Positions 48,890-60,473 of a stretch of DNA of 64,000 nt are shown here, in pieces. Positions within the stretch are counted from its first letter, which is position 1; the number at the start of each line of letters is the position of its first letter. Where the stretch lies: contig NZ_JAVBIK010000001.1 of the NCBI RefSeq assembly GCF_032193805.1, positions 558,001-622,000 of the forward strand, in the 5' to 3' direction. Both the position numbers and the translations under genes were made by a program. Below the pieces are notes generated by a model that made no database searches, had not been told where the DNA came from, and saw nothing but the letters and a program-made list of their open reading frames with translations. Origin of the DNA: Rhodoferax potami. GTDB lineage: Bacteria; Pseudomonadota; Gammaproteobacteria; Burkholderiales; Burkholderiaceae_C.

Positions 48890-49561
48890 ATGTCTCACGC
48901 TTGCGAACACCACACCCCTGCTGCCGGCAGCATTAGCAATCTCGCCCGCTACCGCCGGGTCTTGTGGACAGCCCTGTGGATCAACGCCGCCATGTTCGGC
49001 GTAGAGCTGTTCAGCGGCTGGCACTCGGGCTCGCTGTCCCTTTTGGCAGACTCGATTGACTTTGCGGGCGATGCGCTGAACTATGGGGTGTCTCTGGCCG
49101 TGCTGTCGGCCGCCCTGGCTTGGCGGGCCCGCGCGGCCGTGGTCAAGGCGCTATGCATGATGGGCTTTGGCACCCTGATATTGGGCCGCGCCATCTGGAG
49201 CCTGTACACCGGCACCGTGCCCGATGCCACCACCATGGGGGTAGTCGGCCTGCTGGCACTTGTGGCCAACGTAGCGGTCGCTTGGATGCTCTATGCCTTC
49301 CGCGAAGGCGATGCCAATATGCGCAGCGTGTGGTTGTGCTCGCGCAACGACGCCATCGGCAATGTGCTGGTCATGCTGGCTGCAGCAGGGGTACTCGGTA
49401 CCGGCAGCGGCTGGCCGGATTTGCTGGTGGCCGCCGGCATGGCTGCGCTGGCCCTGCAAGGCGGCTGGCAGGTGATGCGCCAGGCCCGGCAAGAACTTGC
49501 GGGTCAACTGGCGGCTGCCGCAACGAGCTGTGGCGATAACCACCACGGTCACTCTCACTGA
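48890..49561 (+). CDS. Cation diffusion facilitator-type transporter
   Basis: 223 residues with about five to six membrane helices. SGSLSLLADSIDFAGDALNYG carries the acidic CDF metal site, and RNDAIGNVLVMLAA the second. It has His/Cys-rich ends (SHACEHH and CGDNHHGHSH) but lacks the usual C-terminal cytoplasmic domain, so it is a short member. GAAAGGAAA precedes the ATG; frames further upstream overlap the promoter. Regulation by the adjacent CadR suggests Cd, Zn or Pb export. Confidence 0.85.
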   Translation: MSHACEHHTPAAGSISNLARYRRVLWTALWINAAMFGVELFSGWHSGSLSLLADSIDFAGDALNYGVSLAVLSAALAWRARAAVVKALCMMGFGTLILGRAIWSLYTGTVPDATTMGVVGLLALVANVAVAWMLYAFREGDANMRSVWLCSRNDAIGNVLVMLAAAGVLGTGSGWPDLLVAAGMAALALQGGWQVMRQARQELAGQLAAAATSCGDNHHGHSH

Positions 49562-49565
49562 ACAC

Positions 49566-49600
49566 CAGGGGCGGCTCCTCGCAGCGTTTTGCCGCCCCTG
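49566..49600. terminator. Bidirectional hairpin terminator
   Basis: Perfect 10-base arms CAGGGGCGGC and GCCGCCCCTG with a 15-base loop, between the ends of two convergent genes (49561 and 49608). Confidence 0.8.
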
Positions 49601-49607
49601 TATCGCC

Positions 49608-50252
49608 TTAGTTGGCGACAGTAAAGCGCTTCTGGATGTGCTTAGGCGTTTCCAGCTCATCCACGATGGCCACCGCCAGGTCATCGACCGAAATGCTGCC
49701 GGGCGCTCCGCCTTCAGCCCACAGGGGCTCATCGGCACCCACGCGGTATTGGCCGGTGCGCACGCCGGGATTCAGCAAGATGGGGGGCGACACAAAAGAC
49801 CAATCCAGAGCCGATTCTTGTTGGATCAGGTTCAAGGCATCGCGGGCGGCAGAGGCTGCCACTTTGATCTCGGCGGGGAACTCAGTGGTATCCACCAGCT
49901 GCACGCCAGGTGCCACAAACAGGCTACCCGCACCGCCCACCATCAAGAAGCGCTTCACGCCGGACTGCTTGACGCCGTCAAAAATGGCGCGGGTAGCTTG
50001 CAAAAAGATTTCGCCGATACGTGGTTCCGTCCAGCCAGGGTTGTAAGCGCTGACCACCGCGTCATGGCCTGCAGCAGCCTGAGCGACTTGGGCAACATCC
50101 AATGCGTCAGCCGCAACTACGGTCAAGCCGGGTTGGGCAGCCAGCTTAGCCGGATTACGGGCCAGCACGGTCACTTGGTGACCACGACTCAGCAACTCGG
50201 CCAACAAAGGGGTGCCAACAAAACCAGTGGCGCCAATCAATGCAATCTTCAT
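49608..50252 (-). CDS. NmrA/SDR-type NAD(P)-binding oxidoreductase
   Basis: 214 residues. KIALIGATGFVGTPLLAELL is the GxxGxxG Rossmann turn, followed by VTVLARNPAKL and a YNPGW-containing segment of atypical extended SDRs (YwnB/BVR-B-like). Probably an NADPH-dependent reductase of unknown substrate. AGGAG stands before the ATG at 50252. Divergent from a LysR regulator that probably controls it. Confidence 0.82.
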   Translation of the reverse strand: MKIALIGATGFVGTPLLAELLSRGHQVTVLARNPAKLAAQPGLTVVAADALDVAQVAQAAAGHDAVVSAYNPGWTEPRIGEIFLQATRAIFDGVKQSGVKRFLMVGGAGSLFVAPGVQLVDTTEFPAEIKVAASAARDALNLIQQESALDWSFVSPPILLNPGVRTGQYRVGADEPLWAEGGAPGSISVDDLAVAIVDELETPKHIQKRFTVAN

Positions 50253-50365
50253 AAAAACTCCTGTTTCAAGGTGGTTAAGCAATGGCGTTAGTGTGATTGC
50301 TTCACGAAAACCTGAATAGACGGTAAATTTCGCTTTTACCGTGAAGTAAAACTTAACAATCAGAT

Positions 50366-51234
50366 ATGGACCAACTCAAACGCATGGCCGTGTTCGCCGA
50401 AGTGGTCGCTGCCGGCAGCCTTAGTGGCGCAGCCCGCCAGCTCGGCATGACGCCCTCCGCTGTCAGCCAGCACCTGCGCCAGCTGGAAGACGCACTGGGC
50501 CTGGCCCTGCTCCACCGGTCCACCCGCAAGCTGACGCTGACAGAGGCCGGCGCCCGCTATGTAGAGGGCTGTACCGCCATGGTGGCTGCGGCCCGCGCTG
50601 CGGACCAGGCGCTGGTGCTGCACCGGGACGAGCCCGAGGGTGAGCTGCGCATCACTGCCCCCATCGGCATGGGGGCCTTGCTGGCGCAAGTCTTATTGCC
50701 GCTGAAGGACCATGCCAAGTTGCACATCAGCCTCTTGCTGGACGATGCAGTGCTGGACCTGATTGAAGACCGGGTGGACATTGCGCTGCGCACCGGCAGC
50801 CTGCCGGACTCCAGAATGGTGTCGCGCCGGCTGGGCGTGATGGAAGCCCAAATGTGCGCCTCCCCCGCCTACCTGGCGCAGCACGGCTGGCCCCAACACC
50901 CGCGTGACCTTGCACACCATGCCTGGCTGGGCGGGCGCCCGTCAGGCAATGGCGAAGAAACCTTGGTGCTGCAGGGACCGGGTGGGGAGACAGAGCGCGT
51001 GCAGGTGACAGGCCGGGTGCGCGCCTCGCAAGTCACCGTGCTGCACTCCTTGTGCGTAGCGGGCTGGGGCATCAGCGTCACGGTGACCGAAGACGACCGC
51101 CGTGCCATGGCCGACGGCCGCCTGGTACAGGTGCTACCCGACTGGAAGCTGCCCGAATTCGTGATTTATGCCGTCACCCCGCGACGGGGCGAGCAGCCTG
51201 CCAAAGTGCGGCATGCGCTCACCCTGCTGGCGGA

Positions 51235-51259
<25 letters not shown>
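50366..51259 (+). CDS. LysR-family regulator, CrgA-like
   Basis: 297 residues: winged helix (1-60, LKRMAVFAEVVAAGSLSGAARQLGMTPSAVSQHLRQLEDALG) and a PBP2-type effector domain (about 90-290). It is divergent from the NmrA-like gene, 113 bases apart. Its last 25 bases overlap the end of acnA tail-to-tail. Confidence 0.88.
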
Positions 51260-54125
<2,866 letters not shown>

Positions 54126-54199
54126 TAAAGGCTCCCCATGGACATGAAAAGTCCATTCTGGCAGTAGCCCAATGACTCTTCAATGACAAGTGGCTTTGA

Positions 54200-55474
54200 C
54201 TACGCCGCGTCAAGGTCCACCGGCCAGTCTGTGGGCTTGCCCTGCGCATTCACAGGCAATATGGGCCCGAAGGTCCAGTGCACCGGCCGCGCAGCAGGCG
54301 CCAGGTGCTGGCGGCACCAAACCGCGAGCGCATCCCGCAAGGCAGCATCTCCCGAGGCCGGGTCCGCCGGAACCACAAAGGCTTTGATACGCGGTGTGCC
54401 CGCAAACGGGTGCAAACGCAGCGCCACCGCCTGCACCGCCAGGTGCCCCTGCAGCTTAGCTTGCAGCTGCACCAAATCCACATTCACCCCGCCCACTTGC
54501 ACCGTGGCATCGAGCCGCGGGCCGGGCACAAAGCAGCCATCCGCCTGCCAAATCAGTGCGTCCTGCAGGGCAACTCGGGCGGTACTGCCATCGGCATGGG
54601 TGCGCTGCAGGTGGTGCGGTGCATCTGCCACACGCTGCCAGAACCCATGGAGTTGAAACGCGGCCATGCCGGCACCCGAGGCCCGCCAGCCTATGCCCGC
54701 TGTCTCGCTGCTACCGTAAATCTGCAAAAACTCTTGCAGGCCGGCCGCCAGCGCAGCCTGCGCTACGTCTTCGGGGCACGGTGCGGTGGAGCTGACCCCC
54801 ACCACGCCATCAGGAAAGCGGGGCGACGACCGCAGCGCAGCGCGCCACCAGTCGGGGTATGCCACCACCAAATCCACCGGCTGCAACGACCTCTCCAGCC
54901 CCAGCGGTGCGCGCCCCTGCAGGTTCACAACTGGCACCGGCTGCTCGCGCACGATGCGTGGCAACAGCACCGTGAATAAAAAACCATAAATGTGGTGGCT
55001 GCGCACCGCAGAGACCACGCGCTGAATCGGCAGCTGCAGCGTGGCCAGCACTGCGGCCATGGCCTGCATTTCCTGCACCAAGTCACCGAACGCATGCACA
55101 CAACTCTTGGGGGTGCCGGTGCTCCCCGAGGTACGAAAGCGCATGGGCATGCGGGCACCGCTGTGGGCATAAGCAGCTTCCATGGCACTGGCGAGCACTT
55201 GTGCCCAGCCATGCCAGGTGGTGTGCTCGTGCAGGGTGTCGACCATGTCGGGCGTTTGCGCGGGCAAGGCATCAGCAAACGCGGCAAAGAGCGACATCAT
55301 TTCCAGCGAGTCCGCCTGCAGGTCGCGCACCAGATGGATATCGCCTTGGGTAGCAGCTGGCCATGCCCAGCCAGAGGGGCGGAGCAAAGCCATTTCGGAC
55401 TGCAACAGATCAGCGACAAAGCGCCGCACCACCGCAGGTTCACGCCACCACAAAAGGGCCTCGCCAGTGGCCAT
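54200..55474 (-). CDS. pcl: AMP-forming acyl/aryl-CoA ligase, candidate PYP-chromophore 4-coumarate ligase
   Basis: 424 residues. The adenylate-forming core shows TSGSTGTPK (115-123), HHIYGFLFTVLLPRI, IYGSSETAGIGWR and a short C-terminal domain with GGVNVDLVQLQAKL and PRIKAFVVPAD. It is shorter than typical CoA ligases (500 or more), as are the ligases tied to photoactive yellow protein, which make p-coumaroyl-CoA. The N-terminal 70 residues include IHLVRDLQADSLEMMSLFAA with a DSL motif like an acyl-carrier domain. It follows the PAS and PYP genes by 5 bases. Coumarate specificity is inferred from context. Confidence 0.72.
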   Translation of the reverse strand: MATGEALLWWREPAVVRRFVADLLQSEMALLRPSGWAWPAATQGDIHLVRDLQADSLEMMSLFAAFADALPAQTPDMVDTLHEHTTWHGWAQVLASAMEAAYAHSGARMPMRFRTSGSTGTPKSCVHAFGDLVQEMQAMAAVLATLQLPIQRVVSAVRSHHIYGFLFTVLLPRIVREQPVPVVNLQGRAPLGLERSLQPVDLVVAYPDWWRAALRSSPRFPDGVVGVSSTAPCPEDVAQAALAAGLQEFLQIYGSSETAGIGWRASGAGMAAFQLHGFWQRVADAPHHLQRTHADGSTARVALQDALIWQADGCFVPGPRLDATVQVGGVNVDLVQLQAKLQGHLAVQAVALRLHPFAGTPRIKAFVVPADPASGDAALRDALAVWCRQHLAPAARPVHWTFGPILPVNAQGKPTDWPVDLDAA

Positions 55475-55479
55475 GGGCT

Positions 55480-55929
55480 TTAGCGGATCCAGGCGGCTTG
55501 CAAGCGCTTGAGCCGCCAGGCGCCAGAGGCGTCGGTGATCACCACCATCAAGGTATCCGGGTCGGCCGGCAGCCGCATGACGGTCACGCCGAGCGCAATC
55601 GGCGCGTCTTTGGCGGCCTTGTTTTCCGGCAGCAACATCTGGAAATCTTCACACAGGATGACGTCTTTGGAGTCTGGAAACTCCTGCACCAGCATGCGCA
55701 GGTCTTTGGACACTTTGTCGAAGATGTCAAAGATGTTGAACTCCACATCGTGCATGCCGATGGCATTCAGCAACTGCGAAGCCATGGGGTTCATCAAGAC
55801 GATTTCGCCTGAAAAACGGGCCCGCACCAGGCCGATGGGTGCGAGGTGCAAAAACTGCAACAGCGCGCTGTATTCAAGCTGCAGTTGCGCGGCGTCCAAG
55901 CCGCTGTCGGGGTCTTGGCCGAGTTCCAT
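55480..55929 (-). CDS. PAS-domain protein of the PYP operon
   Basis: 149 residues with one PAS core: LLQFLHLAPIGLVRARFSGEIVLMNPMASQLL (about 24-55), FNIFDIF, and a C-terminal strand LMVVITDASGAWRLKRLQ. No enzymatic output domain is present. It sits 3 bases after the PYP gene and 5 before the ligase. It may receive the light signal from PYP or bind its own cofactor; neither can be told from sequence. Confidence 0.75.
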   Translation of the reverse strand: MELGQDPDSGLDAAQLQLEYSALLQFLHLAPIGLVRARFSGEIVLMNPMASQLLNAIGMHDVEFNIFDIFDKVSKDLRMLVQEFPDSKDVILCEDFQMLLPENKAAKDAPIALGVTVMRLPADPDTLMVVITDASGAWRLKRLQAAWIR

Positions 55930-55932
55930 GAC

Positions 55933-56337
55933 TCAGGCCTTGGCAGGTGCTGGCGTGCGCAACACCAGAATAAACCGCAAACCCTGGTCCGGCTGCGCCA
56001 ATAGGCGGATCTGGACCCGTGTAGGCCGCATCCGGAAGGTCAGCACATAAGGCATGGTTTCGTCGAGTGCCTCACTGGCAGCGGCAGCATCCTCGAAGCG
56101 GGTGGCGACCAGGTAGTTGTTGAAGCAGGGCGCGAGTTCCACGAACACATGCTGGCCGATGACGGTCTTGGGGTCGAACATGGCCGCCTTGGATTCATAG
56201 GCGTTGTAGCGCTGGATATGGCCGCTGGCGTCGAAGCCGATCACACCAAAGGGCAAGGCATCGAGGTCCTCCGCCGGCACATCGCTCAACAGGGCGCAGA
56301 GTCCGGGAGTATCAAAATCCAATAAATCGTTATTCAT
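55933..56337 (-). CDS. pyp: Photoactive yellow protein (PYP) homologue
   Basis: 134 residues, close to the 125 of Halorhodospira PYP. The blue-light receptor binds p-coumarate by thioester to one Cys. LPFGVIGFDASGHIQRYNAYES and DPKTVIGQHVFVELAPC align with PYP; chromophore Cys69 corresponds to Cys71, Tyr42 to Tyr44 and Glu46 to Glu48, all with the same +2 offset, and MRPTRV matches MTPTKV around Met100. Arg52 and Thr50 are replaced by Phe and Ala, which would change spectrum or kinetics. GGGGGAA precedes the ATG. First gene of a three-gene operon. Confidence 0.88.
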   Translation of the reverse strand: MNNDLLDFDTPGLCALLSDVPAEDLDALPFGVIGFDASGHIQRYNAYESKAAMFDPKTVIGQHVFVELAPCFNNYLVATRFEDAAAASEALDETMPYVLTFRMRPTRVQIRLLAQPDQGLRFILVLRTPAPAKA

Positions 56338-56512
56338 ACTTTCCCCCAAGAAACACAAAAACTGTTTAAGCAGCCATCACATCCTAGCACTCCAGCGTTA
56401 TGAATCTCCTGACTTTTGCTCCCACGACAGCACGCCTCCTGTCGCGTGGGTTCTGGACAAGCAGGCTCGGTGCAGCAATAAAGCTCCATTCGCAACCGAA
56501 AGCACCAGAACC

Positions 56513-58756
56513 ATGAGCGAGACAAGCCACCCCGTGCACACCCATCACCGTATCTGCCCCCTGTGCGAGGCCTGCTGCGGGCTGGAAATCAAGGTCCAGG
56601 ACCAAAAAGTCATCAGCATCCGCGGCCACGAGGCCGATGTGCTGAGCCGCGGCTACATCTGCCCCAAGGCGATTGCCCTCAAAGACCTGCATGAAGACCC
56701 GGACCGCCTGCGCACCCCGCTGATCAAGCGCAACGGCAAACACGAGCCCGCGACCTGGGACGAGGCCTTTGCCGAGATTGAGAAGCGCCTGCCGCCGCTC
56801 ATGGCCGCGCATGGCAAACACGCTGTGGCCATGGCCGTGGGCAACCCCTCTGCCCACAAGATCGGCCTGCTCACCTACTTCGGCAAGCTGGCGCGCGCCA
56901 TCGGCAGCCGCAACGTGTTTTCTGCTTCCACGCTGGACCAGATGCCCAAGCAACTGGCCAGCGGCCTGATGTTCGGCCACTGGCTTTCCACCGCACTGCC
57001 CGACATCAGCCGCACCGATTTGCTGGTGGTGATTGGGGCCAACCCGCTGGCCAGCAACGGCAGCATGTGGACGGTGCCCGACTTCAAGGGCAAAGCCAAA
57101 GCGCTGCAAGCCCGGGGCGGCCAGCTCATCGTGATCGACCCGCGTCGCACCGAAACAGCCGCCGTGGCCGACGCGCACCATTTCATCCGCCCCGGGGCCG
57201 ACGTGTTTTTGCTGGCGGCCATGGTGCAGGTGCTGTTTGCCGAAAACCTGGTGAACTTGGGTCGGGTGGCGCCATGGGTGCAAGGCGCTGAGGAGGTTCG
57301 CACAGCGGTCGCCAGCTTCACGCCTGAAGCCGCAGCCGCCCGTTGCGGCATGTCGGCCGACACCATCCGCAGCCTGGCGCGCCAGATTGCCAGCACACCC
57401 AAAGCCGCGGTGTATGCCCGCATTGGCACCTGCACCCAGCAGTACGGCACGCTGGCCAGCTGGTTGGTGGATGTGCTCAACACCCTGACCGGCCACTTAG
57501 ACATGGAAGGCGGCATGCTGTTTGCCAAATCTGCCGCCTTTGCCAGCAACACCGTGGGCAACCCCGAGAACAAACCAGGCAAGGGCAAAGGCGTGAGCAC
57601 AGGCCGCCACCATGCCCGCGTGAGCGGCGCACCCGAGGTGTATGGCGAACTGCCCATCACCTGCATGGCCGAAGAGATCGAAACACCCGGCGAGGGCCAG
57701 GTGCGTGCACTGATCACCGTGGCCACCAACCCGGTGCTCTCCAGCCCGGACGGCCCGCGCCTTGCCAAAGCGTTGGACTCGCTGGACTTTATGGTCAGCC
57801 TGGACATCTACCTGAACGAAACCACCCGCCATGCGGATGTGATCCTGCCCGGCCTCTCGCCGCTCGAAGACTTGCACTACGACGTGGCTTTCCCCCAGCT
57901 CTCGTGGCGCAACCACGCTCGCTACAGCGCACCCGTGTTGCCCCACCCCGATGGCCAGCCCGAAGAGTGGCAGACCCTGCTCAAGCTGACCGCCATCGTG
58001 CAAGGCCAAGGCGCCCAGCAGGACGCCAACCTGCTCGACGACCAACAGTTTGCCGACGACGCCAACCGCTTGTTTGGCCCCCATGCCGCTGCCGTTATCG
58101 CAGCAACTGGCAACTTGCGCGGCCCTCAGCGCGGGCTGGACGTGGCGCTGCGCAGCGGCCCTTACGGCGACCAGTTCGGCCTGAAGCCTGAAGGTTTGAA
58201 TCTGCAAAAGGTCATGGCCGCCAGCGACAGCGGTGGCATTGACCTAGGTGAGCTGCAACCCCGCATTCCCGAAATGCTGCGTACCCCCAGCGGTAAGGTG
58301 GAGCTCGCACCCCCGCTTTTGCTACAAGATTTAGAGCGCGCTGCGCAGGATTTGTCTGGGCTAGCGCCCGATTTGGTCATTATCGGCAGGCGCGATGTGC
58401 GCACCAACAACAGCTGGATGCACAACCTGCCCACGCTGGCAAAGGGCCCCTTCCGCTGTACCGCGCTGGTGCACCCTGACGATGCTGCACGCCACGGAGT
58501 GCAAGACGGCGGCATGGCCACACTGCGCAATGGGCACCGCAGTGTGCAAGCGCAAGTGCAATTCAGCACCGACATGATGCCCGGCGTGGTCAGCCTGCCG
58601 CACGGCTGGGGCCACAACCTGCCGGGCGCACAGCTGCGGGTGGCGGCTGAGCGCCCCGGCGCCAACCTCAATGCCTTGCTGGACGACCAGCTGCGCGACC
58701 CGCTCTCGGGCAACGCGGTGCTGGGCGGCGTGGCCATCACCATGGAAGCGGCGTAA
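56513..58756 (+). CDS. Molybdopterin-dependent oxidoreductase of the DMSO-reductase family
   Basis: 747 residues. The N-terminal CPLCEACCGLEI with YICPKA gives the four Cys of a 4Fe-4S cluster, followed by molybdopterin-binding domains (VIGANPLASNGSMW, IDPRRTETAAVADAHHFIRPGAD, NPVLSSPDG) and a C-terminal dinucleotide domain (NNSWMHNLPTL, LPHGWGH). No Tat signal is seen, so it is probably cytoplasmic; the substrate is unknown. A degenerate repeat copy lies in its coding sequence at 58317-58370. Divergent from the PYP operon with 175 bases between. Confidence 0.88.
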   Translation: MSETSHPVHTHHRICPLCEACCGLEIKVQDQKVISIRGHEADVLSRGYICPKAIALKDLHEDPDRLRTPLIKRNGKHEPATWDEAFAEIEKRLPPLMAAHGKHAVAMAVGNPSAHKIGLLTYFGKLARAIGSRNVFSASTLDQMPKQLASGLMFGHWLSTALPDISRTDLLVVIGANPLASNGSMWTVPDFKGKAKALQARGGQLIVIDPRRTETAAVADAHHFIRPGADVFLLAAMVQVLFAENLVNLGRVAPWVQGAEEVRTAVASFTPEAAAARCGMSADTIRSLARQIASTPKAAVYARIGTCTQQYGTLASWLVDVLNTLTGHLDMEGGMLFAKSAAFASNTVGNPENKPGKGKGVSTGRHHARVSGAPEVYGELPITCMAEEIETPGEGQVRALITVATNPVLSSPDGPRLAKALDSLDFMVSLDIYLNETTRHADVILPGLSPLEDLHYDVAFPQLSWRNHARYSAPVLPHPDGQPEEWQTLLKLTAIVQGQGAQQDANLLDDQQFADDANRLFGPHAAAVIAATGNLRGPQRGLDVALRSGPYGDQFGLKPEGLNLQKVMAASDSGGIDLGELQPRIPEMLRTPSGKVELAPPLLLQDLERAAQDLSGLAPDLVIIGRRDVRTNNSWMHNLPTLAKGPFRCTALVHPDDAARHGVQDGGMATLRNGHRSVQAQVQFSTDMMPGVVSLPHGWGHNLPGAQLRVAAERPGANLNALLDDQLRDPLSGNAVLGGVAITMEAA
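58317..58370 (-). repeat. Interspersed element, copy 7, inverted and degenerate, inside the molybdoenzyme gene
   Basis: TTTTGCTACAAGATTTAGAG then CGCGCTGCGCAGGATTTGTC and TGGGCTAGCGCCCG, the reverse of copies 1 and 8 with substitutions. It encodes the LLLQDLERAAQDLSGLAPD stretch. Confidence 0.5.
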
Positions 58757-58802
58757 ACACACGCCCCCACCCGTTCACTGTCCGGCCACGCGCAGGCAGG
58801 CG

Positions 58803-59699
58803 CTAGAGCAGCGCCTGCCCTGCAGCAGCCACCACACCGCGAGTGAGGCGCTCCAGCTCGGGCAGAGGTTGCTGGGCCACCTGCCAATACAAGGGCACAT
58901 CCAGCGCGCGGCCCGGCACCAGCTCCACCAGGCGGCGTTTGTCCAGGTGCTCTTGCACCGAGAGCAGCGGGTTCATGCCCCAGCCCACATCGGCCAGCGC
59001 AGCATCTACAAACGCCTGCGAGGACGGTAGCCGGTGGGCCGGCAGCATCACATCACGGCGCAGTTGGCGGCGCACCCAGCGCTCCTGCAGGCGGTCGTTG
59101 CGGTCAAACACGATGCTGGGAGCGCGGGCCAGGGTGTCTGCGTTCACCCCCCCGGCGAAGTGCTGTTGCATAAAGGCAGGCGAGGCAGTGGCGCAATAGC
59201 GCAAAGTGCCCAGCTTGCGCACCTTGCAGCCCTGCACCGCCTTGGCGTGCGAGGTCACCGCCGCCAGCACATGACCACGGCGCAACCATTCGTTGGTCTG
59301 GTCCTGGTCGTCCACCGCCACATCCAGCAGCACACGGCTCTGCGCGCAGAAGTCGCGCATGGCGGTCACGAACCAGGTGCTCAGGCTGTCGGCATTGATG
59401 GCTATGCGGATGGTGGTGTGCACCGCCTGCGCGTCTTCCGGGGCCAAGGCCGGCAGGTCGCGCCGCAAATCGTGCTCCAGCATGGCCACCGAATCCGCAT
59501 GGCGGCAGATGCGGGCACCTGCCTCGGTAGCAGTGCACGGCTGGCCGCGCACGATCAGCACCGCCCCCACCCGCTCTTCCATCTGGCGGATGCGCTGCGA
59601 CACGGCCGAGGGCGTGATGTGCAGCACCCGCGCAGCGCGCTCAAAGCTGCCTTCGCGCACGACGGCAGCTACTGTGGCAAGGAGTGTGGATTCCAACAT
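58803..59699 (-). CDS. argP: LysR-family regulator, ArgP type
   Basis: 298 residues: winged helix (1-60, VAAVVREGSFERAARVLHITPSAVSQRIRQMEERVG) and effector domain. The divergent neighbour is a LysE/ArgO exporter, the standard ArgP-ArgO pair in which lysine or arginine controls export. The ATG at 59699 fits homologues; a frame four codons longer is rejected. Confidence 0.9.
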   Translation of the reverse strand: MLESTLLATVAAVVREGSFERAARVLHITPSAVSQRIRQMEERVGAVLIVRGQPCTATEAGARICRHADSVAMLEHDLRRDLPALAPEDAQAVHTTIRIAINADSLSTWFVTAMRDFCAQSRVLLDVAVDDQDQTNEWLRRGHVLAAVTSHAKAVQGCKVRKLGTLRYCATASPAFMQQHFAGGVNADTLARAPSIVFDRNDRLQERWVRRQLRRDVMLPAHRLPSSQAFVDAALADVGWGMNPLLSVQEHLDKRRLVELVPGRALDVPLYWQVAQQPLPELERLTRGVVAAAGQALL

Positions 59700-59782
59700 G
59701 GTCAAGCTCAATGAAGTGTGGCTAATTCCAGCGTAGCAGATTTCATGAGTACAGCACCCTGTTCACTTGCATACTGCCCGGC

Positions 59783-60439
59783 ATGCAAGACACGACTTCT
59801 TTTCTATCCACGCTCCAAGCGGCCCTGCCCACTATCACCACCGGGCTGACTTTGAGCCTGTCACTCATCGTGGCGATTGGCGCGCAAAACACCTATGTGC
59901 TGCGCCAGGGGCTGCGCCGCGAACATGTGCTGGCGGTGGTCATGGTGTGCGCCCTGCTCGATATGGCGCTAATGACCCTCGGGGTCAGCGGGCTAGCGAC
60001 AACGCTGGGCCAACACCCGCGCGCGCTGAACGCGTTGGCCCTGGCCGGTGCAGCGGTGGTGGCCTGGTACGGCGCCATGGCCCTGCGCCGGGCGCTGGCC
60101 CCGCAGGCACTGCAAGCGCAATTGCAAGGTGAACCCCAGAGCCTGCGCACCACGGTGTTGCAAGTGCTGGGGATCAGCCTCCTGAACCCCCACGTCTACT
60201 TGGACACCGTGATTCTGGTGGGCGCCGTAGGGGCCAAGCAGGCACCTGATTTGCAGGGCTGGTTTTTGGTAGGCGCCGGCGGCGCGAGCGCTCTGTGGTT
60301 TGTCACGCTGGGGTTTGGCGCACGACTGCTCAGCCCCCTCTTTGCGCGCCCGGTGGCGTGGCGGGTGCTCGACCTGCTGGTGGCCGCGATGATGGGCCAC
60401 ATTGCCTACGGTTTGTGGACTCAAGTGACACTGGCGTAA
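59783..60439 (+). CDS. argO: LysE/ArgO-family amino-acid exporter
   Basis: 218 residues with about six membrane helices. LSLIVAIGAQNTYVLRQGLRREH is the family signature near the N-terminus and LLNPHVYLDTVILVGAVG that of helix 4. It exports basic amino acids across the inner membrane. Divergent from argP. Confidence 0.9.
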   Translation: MQDTTSFLSTLQAALPTITTGLTLSLSLIVAIGAQNTYVLRQGLRREHVLAVVMVCALLDMALMTLGVSGLATTLGQHPRALNALALAGAAVVAWYGAMALRRALAPQALQAQLQGEPQSLRTTVLQVLGISLLNPHVYLDTVILVGAVGAKQAPDLQGWFLVGAGGASALWFVTLGFGARLLSPLFARPVAWRVLDLLVAAMMGHIAYGLWTQVTLA

Positions 60440-60473
60440 GGTAGGCTCTGCTCTTTTTACTAGGGAGATTGCC

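Noticed and set aside
56384..57496. A 370-codon minus-strand frame over the molybdoenzyme start
   Set aside because: No family motifs, and it covers the conserved iron-sulfur part of the real gene.
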